DNA from: Haloarcula salina
Lineage (GTDB): Archaea > Halobacteriota > Halobacteria > Halobacteriales > Haloarculaceae
Assembly: GCF_010119195.1 (NCBI RefSeq)
Contig: NZ_WRXL01000005.1
Span: forward strand, 1 to 64,000
Length of the DNA stretch: 64,000 bases
Reading direction: 5' to 3'
In this document: piece by piece, positions 51,808 to 61,395 of the stretch
Numbering within the stretch: position 1 is the stretch's first letter
Layout: every line of letters begins with the position of its first letter
Position numbers and translations under genes: made by a program
The notes under the pieces: model-generated
Told to the model about the DNA's origin: nothing
The model's database searches: none
Seen by the model: only the letters and a program-made list of their open reading frames with translations

Positions 51808-52872
51808 ATGCAAGCCGTAGCACTCTTCCCAGAGGGGCCGGACCTCCGTGTAATCGAGAAAGAGCGGCCCGAGCCCGCAGACGGAGAGGTCCTGATTCGA
51901 ACGCTGTCCGTCGGTATCGACGGGTCTGACAGGCGGATCGTCGACGGCGAGATCGGCGGGGACGTGCCCGACGGCGAGGACCACCTCGTCGTCGGCCACG
52001 AAGCCGTCGGTATCGTGGAGGACGCGAACGGGACCGAACTCACGGAGGGGACGGTCGTCACACCGCTCGTCCGTCGACCGACGGACGCCGGTTCGCACGC
52101 GGCGCAAAACGGCGAACTCGACATGGCACCCGCCGGTGCCTTCCACGAGTGCGGCATCTTCGGGGCCCACGGATACATGGCGGAGTACGTCACGTGCGAA
52201 CCGGCGTACCTCGTGACGGTACCAGCGTCCCACGCCGAGTACGGCTTCTTCGTCGAACCGGCCAGCATCCTGGAGAAGTCGCTCGAGCAGGCCTTCGCCG
52301 CGCGCTCGGGCTTCAACTGGCGGCCCGAATCCGCGTTCGTCCTCGGGAACGGGAATCTGGGTCTTCTCGGCCTCGCCCGCCTGGCCACGGGCGAGGAATT
52401 CGAACGGACCTACTGCCTCGGCCGCCGGGACCGACCGGACCCGACCATCGACTTCATCGAGCGCGTCGGCGGGACGTACGTCGACTCGCGCGAAACGCCG
52501 CTCAGGCAGGTCCCGGCGGCCTACGAGCCCGTCGATTACGTCTTCGAGACGACGGGCTACCCGAAGCACTCGGTCGGCGCGGCCCGCGCGTTGGGACCGA
52601 ACGGTGTCGCGACGCTCCAGGGGATTCCGGGCGAGGCGACGTTCGAGTTCGAGGGCGGCGCGTTTCACTCGGACCTCGTCGTCAACAACAAGGCGCTTCT
52701 CGGTGTGGTCAACTCCCGGAAGACGCACTTCGAAGCCGCAGTCGACTGGCTCAGTGACGTGTCGAGCGGTCTACTCGACGACCTCGTGACCGGCAGGTAC
52801 AGCGTCGACGAGATCGACCGCGCGCTCGACGACTCGCCGGAGACGCTCAAGACCGTCATCTGCTTCGAATGA
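51808..52872 (+). CDS. gdh: Haloarchaeal glucose 1-dehydrogenase
   Basis: The start at ATG 51808 gives 354 residues. The sequence closely follows the Haloferax mediterranei enzyme: IRTLSVGIDGSDRRIVDGEI, GEDHLVVGHEAVGIVED, FHECGIFGAHGYMAEY, VLGNGNLGLLGLA and CLGRRDRPDPTIDFIE. The zinc site uses Asp, His and Glu rather than Cys, as in that family. It oxidises aldose (glucose, galactose or xylose) to the lactone with NADP. The lactonase at 33352 and the DgoD-like enzyme at 49325 could provide later steps. It precedes the sugar ABC transporter operon at 53049. Confidence 0.92.
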   Translation: MQAVALFPEGPDLRVIEKERPEPADGEVLIRTLSVGIDGSDRRIVDGEIGGDVPDGEDHLVVGHEAVGIVEDANGTELTEGTVVTPLVRRPTDAGSHAAQNGELDMAPAGAFHECGIFGAHGYMAEYVTCEPAYLVTVPASHAEYGFFVEPASILEKSLEQAFAARSGFNWRPESAFVLGNGNLGLLGLARLATGEEFERTYCLGRRDRPDPTIDFIERVGGTYVDSRETPLRQVPAAYEPVDYVFETTGYPKHSVGAARALGPNGVATLQGIPGEATFEFEGGAFHSDLVVNNKALLGVVNSRKTHFEAAVDWLSDVSSGLLDDLVTGRYSVDEIDRALDDSPETLKTVICFE

Positions 52873-53017
52873 ACGGAGCTCCCACACTGCGGTACTGATC
52901 GGCGACCTCGATCCGAGCGCGACCGGCCGGAGCCCGACGAGCGGAAACTCGATCCACGGGGAAACGCAGAATACGATGATGTCGCGCGCCCGCTCGACCC
53001 CGGCATAACCACCATGA

Positions 53018-53024
53018 TTTATTA
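53018..53024 (+). promoter_or_regulatory. TATA-like promoter element of the second sugar transporter operon
   Basis: TTTATTA is centred 28 bases before ATG 53049. It lies in the 14-base stretch ATTTATTACCCATG that is identical to the one before the operon at 13844. The spacing supports 53049, not 53028, as the start of the binding-protein gene. Confidence 0.5.
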
Positions 53025-53048
53025 CCCATGAGAGGGACGTTTACCTGT

Positions 53049-54506
53049 ATGCCATCCACTGGCAGTGGCGCTGAGCGAGAGCAGAGCGCACGTACCGACA
53101 GCGAGAGCGGCGGATCGAACAGAGCGATCACCCGTCGACGGTATCTGACGGCCACGGGAATCGTCGGCGCGACGGCGCTGGCAGGCTGTAGCGGCGGCGG
53201 CGATGGCGGTGGTGGCGGGAACGGCGAAAGCGGAGGCGGTGGCGGGGACGGTGCTTCGACCGGGACCGGATCGAACTCGGCCGCGACCGAGCTCTCGGTG
53301 GCCGCCGTCGAGGGGTCCGGGCGGCTGTTCAAACGCCTGATGGACGAGTACGTCTCCGACGACACGGGCATCGACGTGAGCGTCCAGCTGTTCCCCTACG
53401 CCAATCTCTTCGAGAAGACCAACAGCATCCTCTCGACGCAGAGCGACGCCTACGACATCATGTTCATGGACGACCCGTGGTTCCCCCAGTTCGCCGCCAA
53501 CGTCGACCCGCTCCTCGACTGGCTCCCCGGCGAACTCCCGCGCGACCAGATCATCGAGAACTGCGTCGAGATCGCGACCTGGCCCACCCCGAACGCACCG
53601 ACCGTTCCCTCGGCCGAGGGCCTCGACCAGAAGGTCCGCGGTCAGGTCATCGTCGGCAACACGCAGCTCTACGCCTACAACAGTGCCTACTACGACCAGG
53701 TCGGAGCCGACGCCCCCGAGACCTGGGCCGACGTGCTGGAGGCCGGCCAGCAGATCTCCGAACAGGTCGACGGTGCCAACGGCTACATCATCCGCGGGAA
53801 GCGCGGCAACCCCGCCATGGCGAACTTCTTCTCGCTCGGTAACGCCGTCGGCGGGACGATGTTCGACGAGAACTGGCGCTACAAGTGGGACGGCGACGAC
53901 GGCACCGAGGCCGTCCGCTTCTGGGCGGAGGATCTGAAGTCCATCTCCCCGGACGGCGTCACCTCCTTCGACAGCGACGCCGTCCTCAACGGCCTCGGCT
54001 CCGGGTCGGCCGCGCAGGCTCCGGCGTGGCCCTCGGCCGCGTCGCTCCTGCTCGACCCCGACGAGTCTCAGGAGGCGAACAACCTCGAATTCATCCCCAT
54101 CCCGAAGGGCCACACCGGCGCGGAGCGACAGGCCCCGACGCAGGGGAACTGGATCATGGGCATCAACAGCTTCGTCACCGACGCGAAAAAGAAGGCCGCC
54201 GGCGAGGTCATCCAGTCGGCCATCTCCGCCGAGGCCCAGTCGAAGTACGTCGAACTCGGCGGCGTGCCGTTCCGCCACGACACGTTCGAGGACCACATGG
54301 ACGCCCAGACGTGGTTCCCCGCGCTGTACGAGAGCCTCCAGAACGCCCAGTGGCGGCCGCGGACGCCGCTGTACTCCGAGTTCGGTGTCAACCACGGACA
54401 GCTGCTCAACACCGCGCTCGCCGGCGACATCAGTCCCAGCGAGATGACGAGTCAGGCCAAAGAACAGATCGAATCGACGCTCCAGACCGCGGGCTACTAC
54501 AGCTGA
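53049..54506 (+). CDS. Carbohydrate ABC transporter substrate-binding lipoprotein
   Basis: From ATG 53049 the protein has 485 residues (a start seven codons earlier is possible). A Tat motif (TRRRYLTATG) and lipobox LAGC are followed by a Gly-rich linker and a type 1 solute-binding fold: SDDTGIDVSVQLFPYANLFE, SDAYDIMFMDDPWFPQF, GNTQLYAYNSAYYDQVGADA and TQGNWIMGINSF. It delivers a sugar to the permeases that follow. Its linker and fold resemble the protein at 15806 only distantly, so the ligands probably differ. Confidence 0.9.
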   Translation: MPSTGSGAEREQSARTDSESGGSNRAITRRRYLTATGIVGATALAGCSGGGDGGGGGNGESGGGGGDGASTGTGSNSAATELSVAAVEGSGRLFKRLMDEYVSDDTGIDVSVQLFPYANLFEKTNSILSTQSDAYDIMFMDDPWFPQFAANVDPLLDWLPGELPRDQIIENCVEIATWPTPNAPTVPSAEGLDQKVRGQVIVGNTQLYAYNSAYYDQVGADAPETWADVLEAGQQISEQVDGANGYIIRGKRGNPAMANFFSLGNAVGGTMFDENWRYKWDGDDGTEAVRFWAEDLKSISPDGVTSFDSDAVLNGLGSGSAAQAPAWPSAASLLLDPDESQEANNLEFIPIPKGHTGAERQAPTQGNWIMGINSFVTDAKKKAAGEVIQSAISAEAQSKYVELGGVPFRHDTFEDHMDAQTWFPALYESLQNAQWRPRTPLYSEFGVNHGQLLNTALAGDISPSEMTSQAKEQIESTLQTAGYYS

Positions 54507-54590
54507 AGCACATGAGAGAGACCACTCACCGTCGTCGCGGTCGACGGACTGCGACGGGACACACCTCGAACGGGGGGCGGAGACAACACG

Positions 54591-55529
54591 ATGGCGACTG
54601 AGACCGACCAGGCGACCGCCGAGATCAGCAGTTTCCAGACCGACACCACGACGCGGGAGTCGGTCCTGCTGTGGGTCGACGACCACCTCAAGTGGCTGAT
54701 GACCCTGCCGGCGGTGTTCATCCTGTTCGCGCTGACGTTCTACCCGCTCGTCCGCGCGATACAGATGTCCACGCAGCAGTTCCTCCCCACGGGAACGACC
54801 TTCGTCGGCGTCCAGAACTACGTCGACCTCATGAGCAACGACGCGTTCCTCAATTCGCTGGCGGTCACCGGCAAGTTCATCGGCATCGCCGTCGGCGTCG
54901 AGTTCCTGCTCGGATTCGGCATCGCGCTGCTGTTGAACAAGAAGATCAAGCTCCGGGGGCTGTGGCAGACGCTGATCCTGATCCCGATGATCCTCTCGCC
55001 GACGGTCATCGGGCTCATCTGGCGGCTGCTGTACGCCCCGAACGGCCTGCTCGACTACATCGCCGCGCCGCTGACCGGCGGGGCCAACGTCGGCTGGATC
55101 AGCGAGACCAGCGTCGCGCTGTACTCGGTCATCCTGACCGACATCTGGCAGTGGACGCCGCTGGTCGTGCTGGTGCTGTTCGCCGGGCTCCAATCCGTCC
55201 CCGACGACGTGCGCGAGGCCGCGATCATGGACGGCGCCTCGGTCCGCCAGCGCTTCCTCCACATCACGCTCCCGTACCTCAAGTCGCTGATCGTGCTGGT
55301 GCTGATCATCCGGCTGGTGGACGCCCTGCGCGTGTTCGCGAAGGTGTTCATCCTGACGCGCGGCGGTCCGGCGAGCGCGACGAACGTGATCAGCATGCAG
55401 ATGTACCGGACGGCGTTCCGGTTCAACAACTTCGGCGAAGCCTCGGCGATGGCCGTCTCGCTGCTCGTGTTGGTGCTGATCCTCGCGATGAGCTTCGTCA
55501 AGATCGCCAACGTGGAGTTCGGCTCATGA
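54591..55529 (+). CDS. Carbohydrate ABC transporter permease (MalF/UgpA type)
   Basis: The 312-residue protein has six spans after a polar N-terminus of about 40 residues. The coupling loop reads VREAAIMDGASVRQRFLHIT. RNA encoding it probably comes from the binding-protein promoter (85-base gap). It overlaps the next permease by four bases. Confidence 0.92.
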   Translation: MATETDQATAEISSFQTDTTTRESVLLWVDDHLKWLMTLPAVFILFALTFYPLVRAIQMSTQQFLPTGTTFVGVQNYVDLMSNDAFLNSLAVTGKFIGIAVGVEFLLGFGIALLLNKKIKLRGLWQTLILIPMILSPTVIGLIWRLLYAPNGLLDYIAAPLTGGANVGWISETSVALYSVILTDIWQWTPLVVLVLFAGLQSVPDDVREAAIMDGASVRQRFLHITLPYLKSLIVLVLIIRLVDALRVFAKVFILTRGGPASATNVISMQMYRTAFRFNNFGEASAMAVSLLVLVLILAMSFVKIANVEFGS

Positions 55530-56443
55530 CGACGAAACAAGACACTCAGGCGGACGTACTGCCCTACGAAGAACCCTCGGGAATCGAGCAGTTCCAGGAG
55601 ACGCTCCGGGAGTACGGCGTCACGCGAGCCGTCACCTACGGCCTGCTGGGCGTGTTCCTCGTGTGGACGCTGTTTCCGGTGTACTGGCTGGTGACGGCGA
55701 CGCTGAAGACGCGACAGACGCTGCTGTCGTTCCCGCCACAGTGGATTCCGCTCGACGCGCAGTTCGGGAACTTCGCGCAACTGTTCGCCCAGCGGCCCGA
55801 CTTCGTCCAGTTCATCATCAACAGCACGGTGGTGACGATCACGACGACGATTCTCGCGACGACCATCGGGGCGATGGCGGCCTATGCCTTCGTCACCTTC
55901 GATTACCCCTACAATCTGGACTTCCACCTGCCGTTCTACATCCTCTCGACGCGGTTCATGCCGCCGATCGTGACCATCATCCCGCTGTTCGTGATCTTCC
56001 GCGGCGTCGGGCTCGTGAACTCGCTGCAGGGGCTCATCCTCGTCTACACGATGTTCAACATCCCCTTCGCGGTGTGGATGATGAAGGGGTTCTTCGAGGA
56101 GGTGCCGGACAGCCTCATCGAGTCGGCGATGATCGACGGGCACACGCATCTCGGCGCGTTCTTCAAGATCGTGTTGCCGCTGGTGAAGCCCGGTCTCATC
56201 GCGTCGGCCATCTTCACGACGATCATCACCTGGAACGAGCTGCTGTTCGCGGTGATCCTGGCGCTGAACGCGAACGCGATGACCGTCCCGGTGGGGCTGG
56301 CGTCGTTCGTCACGAAGTTCTCGGTGCAGTGGATCAACATGAGCGTCGGCGCGACCATCGCGCTCGTGCCCGTGCTGCTGTTCGCGTTCATCGCGCGCCA
56401 GCAGCTCGTGCGCGGCTTCAGCATGGGGGCGGTCGGCAAATGA
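55526..56443 (+). CDS. Carbohydrate ABC transporter permease (MalG/UgpE type)
   Basis: The start at ATG 55526, overlapping the previous stop by four bases, gives 305 residues; the frame is open upstream but that is shadow of the first permease. Six spans and the coupling loop LIESAMIDGHTHLGAFFKIV are present, with the usual ending QLVRGFSMGAVGK. It pairs with the permease upstream. Confidence 0.92.
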   Translation: MTTKQDTQADVLPYEEPSGIEQFQETLREYGVTRAVTYGLLGVFLVWTLFPVYWLVTATLKTRQTLLSFPPQWIPLDAQFGNFAQLFAQRPDFVQFIINSTVVTITTTILATTIGAMAAYAFVTFDYPYNLDFHLPFYILSTRFMPPIVTIIPLFVIFRGVGLVNSLQGLILVYTMFNIPFAVWMMKGFFEEVPDSLIESAMIDGHTHLGAFFKIVLPLVKPGLIASAIFTTIITWNELLFAVILALNANAMTVPVGLASFVTKFSVQWINMSVGATIALVPVLLFAFIARQQLVRGFSMGAVGK

Positions 56444-56512
56444 GCCGGACGACGCGTCGCCCCGGCGTCGAGGGATCGGCAGTCAATCGAGCGGTTTCGG
56501 AGGCACGCTAAC

Positions 56513-57661
56513 ATGGTTACCGTAAACTACGACTCAGTCAAGAAGGCGTACGGCGATACGATCGCGATCGAGGACGTGAACCTCCACGTCGACGACGGGG
56601 AGTTCGCGATCCTGCTCGGCCCGAGCGGGTGCGGGAAGACGACGACGCTCCGCTGTCTGGCGGGGCTGACCCAGCCGACCGACGGGACGATCACCCTGGA
56701 CGGACACGACGTGACGGATGTCCACCCGAAGAACCGGAACATCGCCATGGTGTTCCAGAACTTCGCGCTGTACCCGCACATGACCGTCCGGGAGAACATC
56801 GGCTATCCCCTGAAGGTCGCGGGCAAGAGCAAAGACGAGCGCGAGGAACGCATCGACGAGGTCGCGGAGATGCTGGAGATTCCGGAGTTGCTCGATCGCG
56901 ACATCGCGAACCTCAGCGGCGGCCAGCAACAGCGCGTGGCGCTTGGGCGGGCGATCATCCGCCGGCCGGCGGTGTTCCTGATGGACGAGCCGCTGGCCAA
57001 CCTGGACGCCAAGCTCAAGATCAGCATGCGAAGCCGCATCAAAGTCCTCCAGCGGGAGATGGACATCACGACGATGTACGTCACCCACGACCAGGAGGAG
57101 GCGATGTCGCTCGGCGACAAGCTCATCATCATGGACAAGGGCCACATCCAGCAGATCGGGTCGCCCGACGAGGTGTACCACCAGCCGGCGAACCAGTTCG
57201 TCGCGGGGTTCATCGGCTCGCCGTCGATGAACTTCGTGACGGTGCGTCGCGACGGCGACCGCATCCGCGCCGACGACGCGCCCGATACGTTCGACGTGGA
57301 ACTCGACTCGGAGGTGGCGGACCGCTACCGCGACCACGAGACGTTCACGCTGGGCGTGCGGCCCCAGTACTTCGAGGTCCACACCGAGCGGACTGACAAC
57401 GCCATCGAAGCCGCCGTCGAAGTGACCGAACCGCAGGGCGACGAGCAGATAATCGAAGTCGAAGTGGGCGACCAGCCAGTGAGTCTCACCGTCGTTGCCC
57501 CGAGCGCGATCGACGCCGAGCGTGGGGATACCGTCTGGCTGACGCTCGACGACGACCTCGTTCACGGATTCGACACCGACAGCGGACGGCGTATCGTCGG
57601 GGCCGGCGACCAGAACCGCGGCGTCGCATCCACGCCCGAGGGCGAGATGACTTCGGACTGA
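56513..57661 (+). CDS. Carbohydrate ABC transporter ATP-binding protein (MalK/UgpC type)
   Basis: The 382-residue protein has Walker A GPSGCGKTT, Q-loop MVFQNFALYPHMTV, signature LSGGQQQR, Walker B VFLMDEPLANLDAKL and VTHDQEEA, then TOBE-region text (TLGVRPQYFEV, VSLTVVAPSAI, VHGFDTDSGRR). It is the last gene of the operon, 69 bases after the second permease, and completes the transporter. It is similar in architecture to the ATPase at 13844 but not a recent copy. Confidence 0.92.
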   Translation: MVTVNYDSVKKAYGDTIAIEDVNLHVDDGEFAILLGPSGCGKTTTLRCLAGLTQPTDGTITLDGHDVTDVHPKNRNIAMVFQNFALYPHMTVRENIGYPLKVAGKSKDEREERIDEVAEMLEIPELLDRDIANLSGGQQQRVALGRAIIRRPAVFLMDEPLANLDAKLKISMRSRIKVLQREMDITTMYVTHDQEEAMSLGDKLIIMDKGHIQQIGSPDEVYHQPANQFVAGFIGSPSMNFVTVRRDGDRIRADDAPDTFDVELDSEVADRYRDHETFTLGVRPQYFEVHTERTDNAIEAAVEVTEPQGDEQIIEVEVGDQPVSLTVVAPSAIDAERGDTVWLTLDDDLVHGFDTDSGRRIVGAGDQNRGVASTPEGEMTSD

Positions 57662-58535
57662 TCGGCGCTGGAACTCAGCCACAGAATCGACTTCGAACTG
57701 CGGACGATACCGGACTCGAACCGGACCAGTAGCGTGCTCGAACGCGCGACGGCGGAACCACAGCACCGAGTCGCGTACAGGACGGGACGGAGAGCGTTCG
57801 ACCGTTGCGGTGACTCGAATCGACTGCGTGTCGCCGCGACTGCTGCGACGGTGGCGGCGCCACACCACCCGCACCAGTTGATAATTACGGGCCATCTTCG
57901 ACGCAGTCCGTTCGTTCGTTGCGAACGTGTTTCCGAGACTCCGTAGACCGATAGCCGTCGCGCTGCCAGTTCGGACGGTGACTCGGCGTAAAGAGACCAT
58001 TCGTTCGGTGATTACGAACGGTGGTCGAACCCCATACCAACTGTACAACTGTTATTCCTCACCCAAAAGACGCTCCATCCCGCACCGGATCGTCTGCTTG
58101 AAACCGTCCCAAGCCCGGAGTGCGGCGAATCCCGGCGGTCAGGCCGAAACAAGGAGAGTTGAACGGCGGTTCGGACAGCGCGAACGATTTCGCTGCGTCA
58201 CCGACAAGTTCGGGACCGGCTTTCGAAGGGCCGAGCTCGGAAAACGCCCCTCATCAACACTGGGACTCAGTAGAGTGAATGCATATTACAGTAATCAAGC
58301 ATTATTATTTGGAGATGTAAATACACGTCTTCCATCCCATCCCAATATTCTTATCCAATATCCAAAATTTGAGATCTAATACCGATTTTTATATCTAAAA
58401 TATCCGTATTAACGATTATTATACAGCTTTGATCCCTATAATCTCTATAGAAGTGCAGAAGTACAAATATAATATAGACATCAGCGTACATTCTGCATTT
58501 CTGCTACTAAATCGGCGTGTGTATTCGTTTCGTCG
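57662..58535. other. Intergenic region without a recognised gene
   Basis: The 874-base convergent gap is GC-rich to about 58250 and strongly AT-rich from 58260 to 58510. Frames in the GC-rich half are Arg/Ser-rich without halophilic acidity. No RNA gene or repeat was recognised. Confidence 0.5.
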
Positions 58536-59204
58536 TCAGGCCCGTTGCGCCGTCTCCTCGTAGGGCTGGACGACGACGAAACCGCTCGACCCGTCGAAGG
58601 CCATCTGATAGGTCTCGCCGGAGGACTGTCCGATGGAGTCGCTCAGACTCCGGTCAGTGTCGATACTCGGCGAGAGGTCGCTCGACCACGCGACGGTGGC
58701 GTCGGGGTCCGTGCTGACCGGCGGTTCCAGGACGAGCGGATCGCCGTGGGTCGTGATGGCGACCATGCCCGGACCGGAGAGGAACACGTTGGTGAGGCCG
58801 GCCGCGGACGCGCCGCCGATACTTCCGATCGTACCGATTTCGTACTCGACGCTGTTCTCGAATGCGAGCACGTCGTTACCGTTGACCGAGATGGATTCGG
58901 CGTCGCCGAGTTCCAGGATCTGAATCTTCTTGCCCTGTTCGGCGACGTAGACGTGTCCCTGCCCCTCGACCTCCATGACGGGCGTCCCTTCGCTCGATAC
59001 CTGGTTCTTGAGGAATCCCGTCAGTCCCCCCTCCGCGGAGGACTTGCCGGTGAACGAGAGATCGCCCTCGTAGGCGATCATCGACCCCGCTTTCGTCATG
59101 ACCGTCCCGTCCACGTCGATATCGAGTAGCTTGCTGTTCTCCAGTTCGAATCGGTCCCGACTCTCGTCGGGCGCGTTCTCGGAGACGAAGTCGTCGAGTT
59201 GCAT
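58536..59204 (-). CDS. AIM24-family protein
   Basis: The start at ATG 59204 gives 222 residues (an ATG twelve codons upstream is possible). The beta-rich fold shows repeats typical of AIM24/TIGR00266 proteins: FELENSKLLDIDVDG, MIAYEGDLSFTGK, VYVAEQGKKIQILEL, FLSGPGMVAITTHG. Homologs are related to a mitochondrial inner-membrane organisation factor, but the prokaryotic role is unclear. No signal peptide is present. It is a single gene. Confidence 0.85.
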   Translation of the reverse strand: MQLDDFVSENAPDESRDRFELENSKLLDIDVDGTVMTKAGSMIAYEGDLSFTGKSSAEGGLTGFLKNQVSSEGTPVMEVEGQGHVYVAEQGKKIQILELGDAESISVNGNDVLAFENSVEYEIGTIGSIGGASAAGLTNVFLSGPGMVAITTHGDPLVLEPPVSTDPDATVAWSSDLSPSIDTDRSLSDSIGQSSGETYQMAFDGSSGFVVVQPYEETAQRA

Positions 59205-59307
59205 TAGCGTATCCGGGCCGTCGATGGGCCCGGATGACACGTCGCCCAGGAGTCAAATAAACTATCCGCACGTCGTCACCCGACAGAGACGGGATGCTCG
59301 ATTTCGA

Positions 59308-60333
59308 CTACGACGGTTCCCTGAGATGTAGCTGTTCCGTGCGAACGACGAACCGCCAGCCGCCGGCCGGCGAGGAGTCCAGCGAGATGTCCCAGCCGTG
59401 GAGGTGTGCGAGCGGTTTCGCCAGGGAGAGACCGAACGCGTACCGCCCGTCGTCGAGGACGGGACTCAGTTCGAAGACGTTCGACGTGTTCTCCGGAATG
59501 GAATCCGACCGGGCGTCGTCGACGTAGAACTCGCGGCGTCCCGCGCGAATCGTGACCCGACACCGGTCGGTGTCGCGGATCGGACTGTCGAACAGCACCT
59601 TCAGCAGCGCGCTGGCGAGGACGGACGAGCAGATCAGCGGGAAGTCGTCGGCGACGACGAGCGAGTCGGCGTCGCGACCGAGGGCGTCCCAGGCCGTCGT
59701 CGCCACGTCTTCGACGGACTGACGCTCGAAGGAGGGGCGGTGCTGTATCAGTTGAAACAGCCGTCGAGCGGCCTCGATACTCTGCTCAATTCGCTCGTGG
59801 GCACGGGTGAGGCGATGCATCGCCGATTCGTCGGCAGTCAGCCCGTCGAACTGGGCGAGGGCACCGTCGGCGCTGGTGAGCGCGTTTCCGACCTCGTGGA
59901 GGAGCATCTCGTTGAGTAAGTCCGCGAGTTCCCGTCGCCCCTCAGTGAGGAGCGCACCGATCTGTTCGGCCGTAACGTCCTCGTGAGCGACGAGACAGTA
60001 CCGTTCGTCGGAGAAGGCCACGGTAAAGGTCCGCATCCTGAACCACCGGAGCGAGTCGGTCCCGTGGCAGGGATACACTTTGCAGACGGCGACTCGGTCG
60101 CCGGACAGCACCGCCGTTATCCCATCCAGAGCACGCTGGGCGTACGGGTCGTCGGTCGCCTCGATGGCGTCGAGATAGTTCTGTCCGATAGGCTCCGAAC
60201 CCGGAGCGAAACCGTTGGATTCGCCGAACTCGCGCCAGGCCTCGTTGACCCAGACGATCCGTCCCCTGCCGTCGAGGACCGCAATCGTGTGCGGATAGCT
60301 GTCGAGGAGTGACGCACCCAGGCCGACGTCCAT
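59308..60333 (-). CDS. PAS-domain sensor histidine kinase
   Basis: The 341-residue protein has one N-terminal PAS domain (about 8-125; TIAVLDGRGRIVWVNEAWRE, with CKVYPCHG near the middle), the histidine helix LLNEMLLHEVGNALTSADGA and an HATPase domain ending YAFGLSLAKPLAHLHGWDIS. The ATPase G-box is less canonical than in the other kinases here. It is soluble. The ATG is preceded by TATA-like text and is divergent from a kinase remnant. Confidence 0.82.
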   Translation of the reverse strand: MDVGLGASLLDSYPHTIAVLDGRGRIVWVNEAWREFGESNGFAPGSEPIGQNYLDAIEATDDPYAQRALDGITAVLSGDRVAVCKVYPCHGTDSLRWFRMRTFTVAFSDERYCLVAHEDVTAEQIGALLTEGRRELADLLNEMLLHEVGNALTSADGALAQFDGLTADESAMHRLTRAHERIEQSIEAARRLFQLIQHRPSFERQSVEDVATTAWDALGRDADSLVVADDFPLICSSVLASALLKVLFDSPIRDTDRCRVTIRAGRREFYVDDARSDSIPENTSNVFELSPVLDDGRYAFGLSLAKPLAHLHGWDISLDSSPAGGWRFVVRTEQLHLREPS

Positions 60334-60617
60334 ATACTATCAAATTCGATAGTAGTTCCCGTATATATACCGGTTGGTAATCAAACGGGCCCTTATTCAC
60401 AACGTTGATACCTTCGTGGTCAACGGCAGACAGACTCGGCGATGGAGTCGCGACCGCCGGGACCGATATCTCGCGGCTGGGGGTGTCAGCGTGGTCGGAC
60501 GTCGGAATGGTCCGGGAGACCATGTTCGGCGATCCCGTACCGGGCATCACGCGCCGTCGCGGTGGCCGACACTGCCTTTCTCGCCGCGAACTGGGCTACG
60601 ACAAGGATACTCGGGGG

Positions 60618-60821
60618 GTGTTCGTGATCGGCTTCTACGACGCGAGACAAATCGAGGAGGCGGATAGAGACCGGGTCTGGGGACCGGGACGTACGGCGAG
60701 CCCTGACAGGACCGGGTACGGCCTCTACGTCGTCAAGACGATCGCCGACGCTCACGGCTGATCGATCCGAGTCGAGGAGAGCGAGACCGGCGGCGTTCGC
60801 TTGGAATACACCGGCGGTCAG
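60618..60821 (+). pseudogene. Remnant of a histidine kinase ATPase domain
   Basis: One frame reads EEADRDRVW ... TGYGLYVVKTIADAHG, then a TGA (60759-60761), then SIRVEESETGGVRLEYTGG. The same region of the intact kinase at 61396 reads DAHGWSIRV, so the stop replaces the Trp codon (TGG to TGA). Upstream text is degenerate: the G1 motif is unrecognisable, and no PAS or His region was found. It is a decayed fragment rather than a gene, lying between two intact kinase genes. Confidence 0.6.
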
Positions 60822-60827
60822 CGAGCG

Positions 60828-61214
60828 CTACGGCCCGCTCGGTTCGGCCGTGTACAGGTAGACCGTGGCGAGTACCACGACCGCTTCGACGGCTTTCGAG
60901 GCGATTGCCATCGTGTTGAGCCGCCCGCCCATCGCGAAGAACGCGACGAGGGTGACGAGCGCGTAGCCCGCGGCGACGAGGTACAGTTCGCGCCGCCAGA
61001 ACCGACTGAAGAACAGGAACAGCCCGCCGATCCAGCCGGCCCCGTTGAGGTAGAACAGGATACCCGTCGTCTGACTGAACTGCATCACTCGTGGCGCGAG
61101 CAACAGGTGAATCACGGCCGAGACGAGCGCGGCGATGACGGCGACGTACGCGATGCTGTTCGCCGGGAGCCGAAACAGCTGTGCGTCCTCCGTTGCTGTG
61201 GACTGCTTTGACAT
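60828..61214 (-). CDS. Four-span membrane protein of haloarchaeal type
   Basis: The 128-residue protein has four hydrophobic segments (about 19-41, 47-66, 73-92 and 100-122) with polar ends; IHLLLAPRVMQFSQTTGILF and NGAGWIGGLFLF are notable. This pattern occurs in small haloarchaeal proteins of unknown function. It starts about 180 bases from the divergent receiver-kinase gene. No catalytic motif is visible. Confidence 0.72.
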   Translation of the reverse strand: MSKQSTATEDAQLFRLPANSIAYVAVIAALVSAVIHLLLAPRVMQFSQTTGILFYLNGAGWIGGLFLFFSRFWRRELYLVAAGYALVTLVAFFAMGGRLNTMAIASKAVEAVVVLATVYLYTAEPSGP

Positions 61215-61395
61215 ATTACGATCATCGTCCTATTCGGACATAAATATATCACCTGATTGTCGTATGGTCGGACCGACGGCTGGTCGTTCGCGTCGCGGAA
61301 CACGTCGTCATCAGTCGCGGCAACGGTTGTTTCGTGTCTATGAATCATGTATATTCATGCCCACCAGTTATCATTGCAGCCAGCAACCGTTATAT

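Noticed and set aside
54512-54601. Short frame of 29 codons between the binding-protein and permease genes.
   Set aside because: The product is almost all Arg, His, Gly and Thr, unlike acidic halophilic proteins, and it extends into the permease gene. It looks like spacer sequence.
56440-56511. Twenty-three-codon frame between the second permease and ATPase genes, starting in an ATGA overlap.
   Set aside because: Arg-rich composition and no recognisable feature. It may aid coupling but cannot be supported as a gene.
57712-57723. GGACTCGAACC-like text resembling the complement of a tRNA T-loop.
   Set aside because: The flanking stem pairs only four bases and no D-arm, anticodon arm or acceptor stem could be built around it.
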